A stretch of 58,364 bases of DNA from Marine Group II euryarchaeote MED-G34 (lineage in GTDB: Archaea > Thermoplasmatota > Poseidoniia > Poseidoniales > Thalassarchaeaceae): NCBI GenBank assembly GCA_002457605.1, contig NTJT01000005.1:1-58364 (forward strand). The letters run 5' to 3'. The position numbers and the translations under genes are program-made. Shown piece by piece: positions 41,393 through 50,499 of this stretch. The number at the start of each line of letters is the position of its first letter. The first letter of the stretch is position 1. The notes under the pieces were generated by a model, which made no database searches, was not told the DNA's origin, and saw only the letters and a list, made by a program, of their open reading frames with translations.

Positions 41393-42943
41393 TTACTCAA
41401 CCCAGCGATACTCGCGCTGTCCCTCAAGATTTCCTTCGGCACCAATACTGACTAGTGCAAACTCGTCGCTTGGCTTGACCACTGAACGCTTGCGGGAGCC
41501 CTTGTGCAGGGCCTCGTAGACCGTCTTGTTGATTGGATGGCGACCGGACAGGCGCTCAAACAGGTGGAACCTTGAGGCAATCTCGCGCCACTGTGGCTGG
41601 ACAGTGCCTTCGAAGACCTTGGCCTTAGCGCCCGAACCATAGCCACATAGCCCAAGTTTCTCCCCCGTCATATCGATGTTCTCGATATAGTCAGACTCCA
41701 TGGTCGACATCAGAGCGAGGAAGATGGAACCAGTGTACTGATTACCAATCAGACTTGATGCGCGGGTGGTTCTCTCAATTCTTTCATCCACGAAGATTCG
41801 GAATGCATCTGTCTTGGATATCAGTCTGCGGTACGAATCATTCGCTCTCTCAAACTCCTCAATCCCCTCGGGTGTGTCAGGGAATTCCTCAGGCATTGGC
41901 TCTGGGCCGATCTGCTCGACAATCTCTGCCCACATCGGCAGGTGTCTCCTGTCGTGACGGAAGACATCCGGGAACATTCTCTTACCTTGGAAAGCATATG
42001 GCAAGTGGACGATGATGCGACTCCATTGGTTGGTCAAAATCTCGTCATTCTCAGGACTATAGCGGCCCTCGCGAATCGCCTTTTCGCGGAAATTGATGAA
42101 TGCCTGCTTGACTGACTCAGAATAGCAGCGGTTGGAGAACTGGCCGTCAAAGACAGGGGTGTCCTTGTGGATCTGTAGCATCGGATTCTCGAACATGACA
42201 TCGTCCTTCTTAGAAGAGCTTGGGAGGTGCTTGAGTATACGCTCAGTGAGTCCGTCCTTGACCTTCTCGCCGCTCTCACGAGCGAGATCGAGAACATTCT
42301 CTACGATGGTCCTGGTGTCAATTTCTCTGCGTGGTTTGAAGAAGTCATGAACGGGCATCGTTGAGACTCCCCAGATATCGGGAATCTCAAGCAGACGTGG
42401 GTTATGGCGTATCAGAATCGCACCGCCGCCAGCACCTTGGGTGTATTCACCTGTCGAACCGATGTCATACTTGGCATTGTCAGCGAATACAACGATGCCG
42501 ATTCTACTCTTCTCCTCGCCCCCCCGAGCGACCCAGTCGAGGGTGTTGTGCATGGCATCCACTGCACCTATGCAAGCGAAGGTCATGTCGACCACGTCAC
42601 AGTTGCGGAAGCAGTCCTTTCCGTGGGTGGAAGCATAGCGCTGCTCGAGCATGTCCATGATGTAAGTCGCAGTCGGCTTGGAGCCGTCTAAGGCCGACTC
42701 GGTCCCGAGGTATATTCTGCCAATGGCATTAGGGTCGAGTCCGTTGCGGTCGAGCAGTCTGCGAACCGCGTTAGCACCCATTGTTGCTGTATCCTCATGG
42801 ACATCAGGAATTGCCATCGCTGCAAGTCCGAGGCCACGGTTCAGCTTACCGAAATCGGCCCCTCTTAGCTTGGCAAAGTCTTCCATGTCAAAGTAGAGAC
42901 GAGGGAAGTGAATCGCGATGTCGTCTATCCCGACTGATGTCAT
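41393..42943 (-). CDS. Hydroxymethylglutaryl-CoA synthase
   Basis: 516 residues. Condenses acetyl-CoA and acetoacetyl-CoA to HMG-CoA for isoprenoid lipid synthesis. The catalytic glutamate is in GTESALDGSKP (E82), the nucleophile C124 in DMTFACIGAVDAMHN, and the general base H313 in VHLPYAFQGKRM; GNQYTGSIFLALMSTME lies near the C-terminus. It is longer than most archaeal enzymes (~350 residues) and looks like the bacterial/eukaryotic-length form. A perfect 14-bp palindrome and an AT-rich stretch lie upstream. Confidence 0.92.
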   Translation of the reverse strand: MTSVGIDDIAIHFPRLYFDMEDFAKLRGADFGKLNRGLGLAAMAIPDVHEDTATMGANAVRRLLDRNGLDPNAIGRIYLGTESALDGSKPTATYIMDMLEQRYASTHGKDCFRNCDVVDMTFACIGAVDAMHNTLDWVARGGEEKSRIGIVVFADNAKYDIGSTGEYTQGAGGGAILIRHNPRLLEIPDIWGVSTMPVHDFFKPRREIDTRTIVENVLDLARESGEKVKDGLTERILKHLPSSSKKDDVMFENPMLQIHKDTPVFDGQFSNRCYSESVKQAFINFREKAIREGRYSPENDEILTNQWSRIIVHLPYAFQGKRMFPDVFRHDRRHLPMWAEIVEQIGPEPMPEEFPDTPEGIEEFERANDSYRRLISKTDAFRIFVDERIERTTRASSLIGNQYTGSIFLALMSTMESDYIENIDMTGEKLGLCGYGSGAKAKVFEGTVQPQWREIASRFHLFERLSGRHPINKTVYEALHKGSRKRSVVKPSDEFALVSIGAEGNLEGQREYRWVE

Positions 42944-42956
42944 TAGTCCACTCTCA

Positions 42957-42970
42957 AGCCCGCGCGGGCT
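42957..42970. promoter_or_regulatory. Perfect 14-bp palindrome upstream of HMG-CoA synthase
   Basis: AGCCCGCGCGGGCT reads identically on both strands and lies 13 bases before the HMG-CoA synthase ATG. Further upstream on the minus strand is an AT-rich GTTTATTA that may be the TATA box. The palindrome would thus fall in the leader or initiation region and could be an operator. Confidence 0.45.
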
Positions 42971-43028
42971 GAGTAGTGTTATGAGTTCTCGCCCTACACA
43001 AAAACCATTAGTTTCAGTAATAAACGTA

Positions 43029-44147
43029 CTACTGAGAGCCGGTGAGTCGATCCATGGCTGATAGGAGCTCTGGTTTTTGCGAGAAGTGCTGCGAAACCGG
43101 GGCTAGAACTTCAGACAGGGCATCTGCTACGGCCATCTTGGCGTCAAGCGGGTGTACAGATCCATCTGAGATGGCTTCGATGAAATTCTGCAGATTATCC
43201 CAATTCGAGGGCTCTCCAAATTTGGGGTCGGGAGTCACTGTGATGGAGTCGAGTTTTGGCAGTACAATGTATTGAGCAATCTCAAAAACCGGAGAGACAG
43301 GGTTACCAATTTCAAGGAATGCTTTCCTCATCTTGGTCCTGACTGAGTCGGGATCGTCGTCAAGCAGAATTGCGTTGCCGGGGTCAGACTTGGACATCTT
43401 GTGATCGAACGAGTCCATCCTCCCTCCTGGCCCCTTCAGACCCGACATCATAGGGGTGTGGATGCACGTGGCCTTGGTCCAATCGTACTTATCGGCAACC
43501 TCTCGCATGTACATGTGCGCCTTGCGTTGATCCATGCCTCCGAAAGCAATGTCAATCTCCAACTCGAAAATGTCCGCTGCCTGTAGGGCTGGGTAGTAAA
43601 ACGCGGCTAGGTCATGATCCGAGGAATCCTCGTCGCGACCCATGATACTGAATGTCCTGCGCACCCTAGAGAGGCTCATGTTCTTCGAGCATCTGAGCAC
43701 CCTCTCCCAGTACTTACCTGAGTCCATCAGCTGTGATGCACTCAGGAATCTGAGTTGACCTGCTCCCTCGCCCTCTGGAGGATTTCCTAGCAGCGCCCTA
43801 AAGACCTCAATCATGTACTCGCCGGCAAGTGTGATTTTGTCCATATCGCGATCGAACTTGTCATTCACCCAAGCGTGCCAGTCGGCGAGTAGGATGATTA
43901 CGTTCACGCCTTCGTCGAGCATATTGCGTATGGTGTCGGCAAGCAGTATCCAGCCCAAGTGTGCCTTGCCACTAGGCTCGAGTCCGATATATGCGACCAG
44001 TTGGTCGTCTCCAGAGTGCGTTGGCCCTCCTGAAACAACAGAGGCGACGTGTCCCACGCCAACGACTTCAACGCAACCAGTGAACATACGGGAGACGCGT
44101 GAACGCCCCTCCTCATCTAGCGACGAGAGGGGGTCATTGTCGTTCAT
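43029..44147 (-). CDS. tyrS: Tyrosyl-tRNA synthetase
   Basis: 372 residues, archaeal/eukaryotic type. The ATP-binding HIGH-like motif is KAHLGW after AYIGLEPSG (residues ~53-66). FGGMDQRKAHMYMREVA reads the tyrosine pocket side, and the KMSKS loop is at 250-254. It lacks the S4 domain of bacterial TyrRS. GAGGTGA lies just before the ATG at 44147 and spans the stop of the upstream gene, so the two are translated together. Confidence 0.95.
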   Translation of the reverse strand: MNDNDPLSSLDEEGRSRVSRMFTGCVEVVGVGHVASVVSGGPTHSGDDQLVAYIGLEPSGKAHLGWILLADTIRNMLDEGVNVIILLADWHAWVNDKFDRDMDKITLAGEYMIEVFRALLGNPPEGEGAGQLRFLSASQLMDSGKYWERVLRCSKNMSLSRVRRTFSIMGRDEDSSDHDLAAFYYPALQAADIFELEIDIAFGGMDQRKAHMYMREVADKYDWTKATCIHTPMMSGLKGPGGRMDSFDHKMSKSDPGNAILLDDDPDSVRTKMRKAFLEIGNPVSPVFEIAQYIVLPKLDSITVTPDPKFGEPSNWDNLQNFIEAISDGSVHPLDAKMAVADALSEVLAPVSQHFSQKPELLSAMDRLTGSQ

Positions 44148-44155
44148 GATTCACC

Positions 44156-44671
44156 TCATTCCAGTAATTTGGCCAGTTTCCCCGCGCGTCCTGCCGCCTT
44201 CGTGTTGTCTCCCTGCTCCAACGCAGCCTCGATTTCCTCAATCATAGACTCTGCCTGTTCGGATATCTCTTCGGAGATGTTTTTCGACATTGACATGAAG
44301 TGTCGCGCTGCAGAAATGCCTGACTTCGCTTTACTGGCCTTCTTGGCCCATTCCTTGGCCTTGTCACCTCTCTGCTTAGAGTTGTATCCGGTGGCAGCGT
44401 CGAGGAACAAGGTCCAATTCTTGCGCGCCTCCATAGCTGATTTCACAGCCTCCGCATCTTCGAAGTCAGGAGGAATATTGGTTACATTCACAATCAGTGC
44501 GCCCTGCTCATTGTAACTGGCTACAATAGAGGTCATTATATCGTGCGAACCATTGAATGAATTGTCACCAGTATCCTCGACATTGTCGAAGTAATCCCGC
44601 GCCAGCACTGCCAATCCTCCATTCGAAGTTACCTGCTTTACCAGTCCGCGCTTGACATCAAATCTCTCCAT
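44156..44671 (-). CDS. Hypothetical helical protein, TyrRS operon
   Basis: 171 residues from the ATG at 44671 (MERFDVKRGLVKQV); a longer frame to 44722 is less likely. It is not recognised. The first ~90 residues are mixed alpha/beta with NVTNIPPDFEDAEAVKSAM. The rest is lysine-, alanine- and glutamate-rich and probably forms a helical bundle (SMIEEIEAALEQGDNTKAAG). No signal peptide or membrane helix is seen, so it is probably cytoplasmic. It ends 8 bases before the TyrRS start, so the two are co-transcribed; a link to translation is only positional. Confidence 0.72.
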   Translation of the reverse strand: MERFDVKRGLVKQVTSNGGLAVLARDYFDNVEDTGDNSFNGSHDIMTSIVASYNEQGALIVNVTNIPPDFEDAEAVKSAMEARKNWTLFLDAATGYNSKQRGDKAKEWAKKASKAKSGISAARHFMSMSKNISEEISEQAESMIEEIEAALEQGDNTKAAGRAGKLAKLLE

Positions 44672-44771
44672 GGTCGAGCGCTGGCTGAATCCTTCTTGAA
44701 TGCTATTGCCGCGTAAGCCCAATCAGTGCTTGTGTCGAACGGGCTAAACCGGCATCGCCCGTCGGCGGGAT

Positions 44772-45989
44772 GTGTACCGGAGCAGTAGCGGCGCGCTAGC
44801 AGTGATCTTCGCGATGTTGATGTTGGCCCCCATAGTTAGCGCTGGTTCCGCTGTCGGACTGTACGAGAAAATCAGTCTGGCTGAGCAAGATCTAGGACTA
44901 AATGGGGCTGCAGTGGATCCTCTAGGAGAATGGGCGGTAGTTTTCGGGGCCGACTCATATCTAGAGTTAGTGAAGACCTCTGATCCAGATGACAGAGTGG
45001 AATTAATTTGGAATGGTGGCGAGGATTTGACGTATGGCGACTTCCACCCTGGAGGGCAGACAGCCCTAATCGTAGGGAGTGATGGGCAAGTCCTCAGATA
45101 CGCACGCGAGGATCACTCAATTACCGACGCCGGAGGAGACCTAGAGTTCAATCAAATCAGGTTGACTGCAGTGGCATGGAACTCAGGAGGATCTTGGGCT
45201 TACGTAGGAGGGTCCGATGGCTGGCTGTGGAGAATGAGGGCCGCTGCTGACGGCGGTGCCGAGGTGCATCTGATTCAGGGCCGAGGAGAGAGTGACATCA
45301 CAGGCATAGATTGTCATCCATCGGTAATGGCCTGTGTAGTCACCAGCCTAGTGGATGGCATCGGAGTGATTGACAGAGACCACACTCTGCACTGGCTAGG
45401 TGGCACTGGATATCCGTGGTCCGATGTCGTCTGCCCATCAACCGAGACAGCAGACTGCGTAGCTGTGTCGAGTGACAGGTACATCGCGAGGGTGGCTCTG
45501 GACGCAGAAGTTGCGTCGACCTCCGATGTGAGTTTGGTGCAAATTACCGGTGCCGAGGGCTACTTCACTGGGATATCGCGTCAGAGCGATGGTCGGTCTC
45601 TAATCTTCGTAGCTCCCTTCGGCCTGATTGAGCACGATCTGGGGTTGAATTCATCCTTCCCCTGGCTGGAGAACTCGGATGTGGTGGAATACGATACGGG
45701 CGTCTCAGGTAGTCGGATAGTAGCGACATGGAGCACTGACAGAGACAGTGGGTGGATACTCACCGACCGAGGTGATATGGTGCAATACCACCCACCATAC
45801 TCGAACGCCATCGGAGGCGTGCTAGAGGTTTGGATACTCATTGCCATCCCTGCTGTTACAATACTGGTGTTACTCAGTTTCGCGCTCAGCCTCTCTCCGG
45901 GCCTTCAACAGCGTTTCACCCTGCGATTCGGCACAGTCGAAGAGAAACGGGCGGCACGCCGGGATGCACGCAGGAAGAAGAGTAGATAG
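44772..45989 (+). CDS. Exported WD40-like propeller with C-terminal membrane anchor
   Basis: 405 residues from GTG. An N-terminal signal peptide (VIFAMLMLAPIVSA) is followed by a propeller of short repeats such as WNSGGSWAYVGGSDGWLWRM and GISRQSDGRSLIFVAPFG. A single membrane helix near the end (LEVWILIAIPAVTILVLLSF) and a basic tail (KRAARRDARRKKSR) complete a type I membrane topology. Two cysteine pairs may form disulfides. The propeller would face outside. The binding partner is unknown. Confidence 0.8.
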   Translation: MYRSSSGALAVIFAMLMLAPIVSAGSAVGLYEKISLAEQDLGLNGAAVDPLGEWAVVFGADSYLELVKTSDPDDRVELIWNGGEDLTYGDFHPGGQTALIVGSDGQVLRYAREDHSITDAGGDLEFNQIRLTAVAWNSGGSWAYVGGSDGWLWRMRAAADGGAEVHLIQGRGESDITGIDCHPSVMACVVTSLVDGIGVIDRDHTLHWLGGTGYPWSDVVCPSTETADCVAVSSDRYIARVALDAEVASTSDVSLVQITGAEGYFTGISRQSDGRSLIFVAPFGLIEHDLGLNSSFPWLENSDVVEYDTGVSGSRIVATWSTDRDSGWILTDRGDMVQYHPPYSNAIGGVLEVWILIAIPAVTILVLLSFALSLSPGLQQRFTLRFGTVEEKRAARRDARRKKSR

Positions 45990-46036
45990 GCGAGCAACGT
46001 TCATTTGCGGCGCACTGTCGCGGAGTGTTGAGTGAG

Positions 46037-47209
46037 ATGGCGTACGAGGCTTTGGACTTCTACGATATCGATTCATTGCTAACCGATGAGGAACGCATGG
46101 TGCGCGACATGGTGCGCGACTGGGTAGATGAGAAAATTCTCCCAAACATCGAGAAGGCCTGTCGTGATGGTGTATTCCCTGATGAATGGCGAGTTGACCT
46201 CGGCGAAATGGGGATTCTCGGCGCCCCCCTGAAGGGCTACGGCTGCCCTGGGCTCTCATACATCGCTTACGGACTAATCTGTCAGGAGTTGGAACGTGGC
46301 GACAGTGGCGTGCGCTCTTTTGCCAGTGTACAAGGCTCGCTAGCCATGTATCCAATCTGGGACTTCGGAAGCGAGGAGCAGAAGAACCACTACCTTCCCA
46401 AGATGACGACTGGCGAGTGGATTGGATGTTTCGGATTGACTGAGCCTGACTATGGCTCAAATCCTGGTGACATGATTACTCGGGCCGAGGACAAGGGAGA
46501 TCATTACCTACTCAACGGAGCAAAGATGTGGATAACCAACGGCACCATCGCGGACCTAGCCGTGGTATGGGCAAAACTAGACGGTGTAATTCGCGGCTTC
46601 ATAGTCGAGAAAAACGACCCTGGATTCACTGCCCCAGAGATGACAGGGAAGCACTCACTGAAGGCCAGTGTGACCAGCGAGTTAGTGTTCCAAGACTGTA
46701 AAATCCCCAAGGATAGGATGCTTCCGCATGTTAAGGGACTTAAGGGGCCTTTCAGCTGCCTCAACAACGCCCGTTTCGGGATATCTTGGGGAGCCGTTGG
46801 GGCTGCTCAATCATGCTTCAATTCGGCTAGAGAATACGCTCTGAGCAGGATACAGTTCGACCACCCGATAGCCTCTTTCCAACTGGTTCAGAACAAGTTG
46901 GCGTGGATGCTGAGAGAGATCACCAAGGCCCAGTTGCTAGCGTATCACCTAGGTAAGAAGAAGGATGAGGGGACTTGGATACCAGAGCATATCTCGTTGG
47001 CCAAAATGAATAACGTCGATATCGCACTCGAGATTGCACGTATGGCTCGAGACATCCACGGTGCCAACGGAATCCTAGACGAGTATCCGGTGATGCGGCA
47101 TATGGCCAACCTAGAGTCAGTCAAGACCTACGAGGGAACTCACGATATCCACAACCTAATTCTCGGTCGCCACATTACCGGGATACAGGCATTCACAAGA
47201 GAGTCTTGA
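46037..47209 (+). CDS. Glutaryl-CoA dehydrogenase-like acyl-CoA dehydrogenase
   Basis: 390 residues from the ATG at 46037. The pattern is that of glutaryl-CoA dehydrogenase: SVQGSLAMYPIWDFGSEEQK, CFGLTEPDYGSNPGDM, ARFGISWGAVGAAQSCF, and TYEGTHDIHNLILGRHITG with the catalytic glutamate. Such enzymes oxidise and decarboxylate glutaryl-CoA in lysine and tryptophan breakdown. The two electron-transfer flavoprotein genes follow immediately and would accept its electrons. Substrate assignment is by resemblance only. Confidence 0.9.
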   Translation: MAYEALDFYDIDSLLTDEERMVRDMVRDWVDEKILPNIEKACRDGVFPDEWRVDLGEMGILGAPLKGYGCPGLSYIAYGLICQELERGDSGVRSFASVQGSLAMYPIWDFGSEEQKNHYLPKMTTGEWIGCFGLTEPDYGSNPGDMITRAEDKGDHYLLNGAKMWITNGTIADLAVVWAKLDGVIRGFIVEKNDPGFTAPEMTGKHSLKASVTSELVFQDCKIPKDRMLPHVKGLKGPFSCLNNARFGISWGAVGAAQSCFNSAREYALSRIQFDHPIASFQLVQNKLAWMLREITKAQLLAYHLGKKKDEGTWIPEHISLAKMNNVDIALEIARMARDIHGANGILDEYPVMRHMANLESVKTYEGTHDIHNLILGRHITGIQAFTRES

Positions 47210-47226
47210 GGTCTGGATTGGTGTTT

Positions 47227-47241
47227 CCCACCTTCGGTGGG
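47227..47241 (+). other. Small GC hairpin between acyl-CoA dehydrogenase and etfB
   Basis: CCCACC and GGTGGG form a 6-bp stem around TTC, 18 bases after the dehydrogenase stop. It is one of several GC hairpins located in intergenic spaces of this window. Confidence 0.4.
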
Positions 47242-47293
47242 ACTGCCGAAAATTCATAGAGGGGGCTTTAGTCGCCGGAGCGCTGGTGTTGAC

Positions 47294-48055
47294 ATGGGAA
47301 TAGCCGTACTACTCAAGCAGGTTCCCGACACCACAGCTAAGATCAGTGTCTCAGGAGGGAGGGTCGACGAATCTGCGGTCAGCAAGTGGTCGATGAGTCC
47401 GTACGACGAGTATGCGCTTGAATCCGCCCTTCAACTCAAAGAGTCCGGAGGAGGCGATTTAGTTGCCATTACCTGCGGTCCGGCTAGGGCCGTCAAGATG
47501 TTGACTGATGCCGCGGCCGTTGGTGCCGACTCGTTAATCCACATACTCGTGGAAGACCTAAGCGCCCTTGACAGCACACAGGTGCAGGCAATACTGGCTG
47601 CTGCCGTTGCCCATTCCGGTTCCGACATCGTGTTCTGTGGTAAGCAGGCCGCTGATACAAACGCGGGCTCAACTGGCCCAGGAGTGGCACACCTGATGGA
47701 TGCATCTTGCGTCACCATGGTCTCTGAGGTAACTCCCGACGGCGGTTCTCTTATGGCCATGCGAGCCAGTCCGAATGGCAACGAGAGAGTCTCTGTTTCG
47801 GCCCCCTGTGTCTTCGCCTTCGATAAGGGCATCATCGAACTGCGTCGGCCTAACGTACGAGGCATCATGATGGCCAAGAAGAAGGTCGCGGAGACTCTGG
47901 GGCCTGCCGATCTCGGCGTGGACATCTCGACCTCATCAGTTTCCATTGTTGGCCACACTCCTCCACCACAGAAACCACCTGGACAGAAGTTTGAGGGTGC
48001 GGATTCCGTAGCAGCAGTAGTGAGCAAACTACGCGACGAGGCGAACGTCATCTGA
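47294..48055 (+). CDS. etfB: Electron transfer flavoprotein beta subunit
   Basis: 253 residues from the ATG at 47294 (MGIAVLLKQVPDT, the family start). Conserved features include YDEYALESALQLKE, LVAITCGPARAVKMLTDAAA, CGKQAADTNAGSTGPGVAHL and an AMP-binding-type centre. EtfB pairs with EtfA to carry electrons from acyl-CoA dehydrogenases to the quinone pool. It lies after the glutaryl-CoA-dehydrogenase-like gene and ends 10 bases before etfA. Confidence 0.94.
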   Translation: MGIAVLLKQVPDTTAKISVSGGRVDESAVSKWSMSPYDEYALESALQLKESGGGDLVAITCGPARAVKMLTDAAAVGADSLIHILVEDLSALDSTQVQAILAAAVAHSGSDIVFCGKQAADTNAGSTGPGVAHLMDASCVTMVSEVTPDGGSLMAMRASPNGNERVSVSAPCVFAFDKGIIELRRPNVRGIMMAKKKVAETLGPADLGVDISTSSVSIVGHTPPPQKPPGQKFEGADSVAAVVSKLRDEANVI

Positions 48056-48065
48056 GGTGAGAATA

Positions 48066-48986
48066 ATGGATGTCACAGTGATAGCAGAAACCTCTGGAGG
48101 CGGGCTGCACCCGGTCACCGCCCAACTAGTAGGGGCTGCGGCATCCATAGGCGGCACACCAACAGTGCTGTGCGCTGGGGGAACAGGGGCTACCGAAGCT
48201 GCTTCCATCTCTGGTGTCGTCAAGGTGATCTCAGTAGTTGGAGACTGCTTCGAGACCTTCGACAGTGGCGCATGGGCAAAAGCTCTGAACTCAGTTACAG
48301 GAGGTGACGTGATTATTGCCGCTGCATCTCCCTCGGGTCGCGAGATAGCTGCTACGATGGCTGCAATACGCGGTATCCCGATTGTTCAGGATGCAACCGA
48401 TTTGGCTCCTGGGATATCTGTGACCCGACCCATTTACTCCGGCAAGGCAATCGAGACTTCAACAGTAACCACGCCATGTGCCATCACCCTGCGGGCCAAT
48501 GCTTTCGAATCCGCCGGAGAGGGTGGTTCGGCGGAAGTCAGTACGGTGAATCAGAGCGCTGACGTGGCAGTGGCTGTGAGGGAAGCCATCGCTAAGGCCA
48601 GTGAGAGATTGGATGTCGCAGAAGCTGACATCATTATTTCCGGTGGCAGAGGCATGGGAGACCCTGCCAACTTCTCTCATCTAAACGAGATTTCGGATAT
48701 GATAGGGGCCGCTGTCGGCGCCAGCAGGGCGGCAGTAGACACTTGGGAAGAGATACCTCACGGAATGCAGGTGGGGCAAACTGGGAAGACGGTGACACCG
48801 AGCCTATACATCGCGGTTGGCATCAGCGGAGCGATACAGCATCTCGCAGGTATGAGGACGAGTAAGTACATCGTCGCCATCAACAAAGACCCTGATGCTC
48901 CCATATTCGGCGTGGCTGACTATGGGATAGTAGCTACTTGGGAAGCTGCGCTTCCCGCCCTAAAGGAAGAATTGGGGAAACTCTAA
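48066..48986 (+). CDS. etfA: Electron transfer flavoprotein alpha subunit
   Basis: 306 residues from the ATG at 48066, which has GAGGTGA at ideal spacing; a GTG nine bases earlier falls inside that site. FAD-binding motifs are near the C-terminus: [33 protein letters not shown]-type sequence (split by a few variants), and [16 protein letters not shown] with [11 protein letters not shown]. It forms the ETF heterodimer with EtfB. The convergent propeller gene starts its stop right after. Confidence 0.94.
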   Translation: MDVTVIAETSGGGLHPVTAQLVGAAASIGGTPTVLCAGGTGATEAASISGVVKVISVVGDCFETFDSGAWAKALNSVTGGDVIIAAASPSGREIAATMAAIRGIPIVQDATDLAPGISVTRPIYSGKAIETSTVTTPCAITLRANAFESAGEGGSAEVSTVNQSADVAVAVREAIAKASERLDVAEADIIISGGRGMGDPANFSHLNEISDMIGAAVGASRAAVDTWEEIPHGMQVGQTGKTVTPSLYIAVGISGAIQHLAGMRTSKYIVAINKDPDAPIFGVADYGIVATWEAALPALKEELGKL

Positions 48987-50474
48987 TCATCGGACTTGAA
49001 TGGTTATTGTAGACTTGCTAGAGGCCCCTCTATCGTCGGTCACAGTCAGATGAAAAACGTGGACACCGCCAGACAGTCTGACACGAACCTGTGGAGTGTC
49101 GCCTATGACATTCCCTCTACCATCCTCCCAAGCCCATCTTCCGATACTGCCATCCGGATCGTAAGATCGTTCTCCGTCCAGCAGCACTGTTGCCTTGCCC
49201 TCTTCGTCAACGTCTACTGTCCTATCTTCCCCGGCATCTGCAACTGGTGGAAGGTTGATTGCTCGCGCTGCCGCCGAGAGATCTTCGAGCAAATCGCTCT
49301 CTATGGCTGGTGGGCCAACCTCAAGCTCCGTATCCTCGTGCAGAGTATCCAGAATACTTTCAGCCCCCTCAAGCGTATTGGGCCTCATGTCAACCTGCCT
49401 CTGCTCCTCATCAGATAGTGCTCCCGAGTACTCCTCAGAGACCGAGGGATTTTCCACTTCTACAGGCATATCATCGTACCTAGGTGGCGAGTCAGGGTCG
49501 ATTATGACGAGAGGTGGTGGTGTCTTTCCCTTCCTGTCATCTCCCATTAGAGCGACTCTCCCTGCGAGAGGGATGATATGCTCGACGACTCCAATATGCT
49601 CGAAATGCCAGACCACCTCACCCATGGTGGTGATTCGGAACACGTCGAACCACGAGGCGACCAAGATGTCATCGCCCCACTGGATGATTTGAGAGACCTG
49701 ATAGTCCAATCTGGCGATTAATCTAGGGTCCGAATCGCCTATGTCGAGGGAAAGTAGGCTGCCATCGAAGCAACCCACTATTGTCCCGGATTCTGTAGGC
49801 CGCAACACCGTGGCCCTAGAAGGGAGTTCCGAGGTGTTCAGCAACCCATTCTCTGGATGCCAGCACTCGAGTCTGTTCTCAGGCCTGTCGTCGACGGTCA
49901 TCCCGAGAGAGTTTCGTGCCACTAGAAGGACGCCATCATGACGGAATGCCATGCACGATATGGTCTCGACGTCGTCCTCGGCAGCGGGTGAGTCGTGTAA
50001 CACCTCAAGCGCTGGCCCGAGGAGCAGTAGCCTGCCATCTTCAAGGGCGGCGGCGAATACTCCCTCGGGAGAACATGTGAGAGATGTGACGTGTCCGAAC
50101 TCTGCTTGGGCGACTTCGCTTCCGTCATCTGCTAGAGAGATGAGCTGTCCAGTGCCATCAGCCACCACCGTGTGTAACGATGACGCTGTCACCACCTCGC
50201 ACCCGGATTCCAGAGGGCGGTCCCAGAGCGGCTCGTCTTGGAATGCTTGAACACCACCGGTACTGGTGCCGGCAACCAAAACACCGCGTAAGCTCGCGAG
50301 ACCTACTACTCGGCTGTCGAGCGCAGTGGTTCTGATGACTACTCCGTCTGAGCCATAAATATGGAGAGTTCCTGAGTCGAAGCCGGCTGCGAAGTTTCCT
50401 TCAGGGAGCGTGCAGACACAACGGACCACCTCATCCATCTCGATGGTCGCCAGTGCGTCAATGGCCCCCCTCAT
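48987..50474 (-). CDS. Cytoplasmic propeller protein with C-terminal PKD domain
   Basis: 495 residues from the ATG at 50474, 25 bases after purF; a longer frame reaching 50567 would overlap purF. Residues ~1-330 are WD40/PQQ-like repeats (FAAGFDSGTLHIYGSDG, GTIVGCFDGSLLSL). A linker rich in acid residues follows. The last ~90 residues are a PKD domain (PPVADAGEDRTVDVD ... HVFHLTVTDDRGASS). No signal peptide or membrane helix is visible, which is unusual because PKD domains are normally extracellular. It is co-directional with purF. Function unknown. Confidence 0.78.
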   Translation of the reverse strand: MRGAIDALATIEMDEVVRCVCTLPEGNFAAGFDSGTLHIYGSDGVVIRTTALDSRVVGLASLRGVLVAGTSTGGVQAFQDEPLWDRPLESGCEVVTASSLHTVVADGTGQLISLADDGSEVAQAEFGHVTSLTCSPEGVFAAALEDGRLLLLGPALEVLHDSPAAEDDVETISCMAFRHDGVLLVARNSLGMTVDDRPENRLECWHPENGLLNTSELPSRATVLRPTESGTIVGCFDGSLLSLDIGDSDPRLIARLDYQVSQIIQWGDDILVASWFDVFRITTMGEVVWHFEHIGVVEHIIPLAGRVALMGDDRKGKTPPPLVIIDPDSPPRYDDMPVEVENPSVSEEYSGALSDEEQRQVDMRPNTLEGAESILDTLHEDTELEVGPPAIESDLLEDLSAAARAINLPPVADAGEDRTVDVDEEGKATVLLDGERSYDPDGSIGRWAWEDGRGNVIGDTPQVRVRLSGGVHVFHLTVTDDRGASSKSTITIQVR

Positions 50475-50499
50475 GGGTTCCTGAGCAATCGCTGCGACT

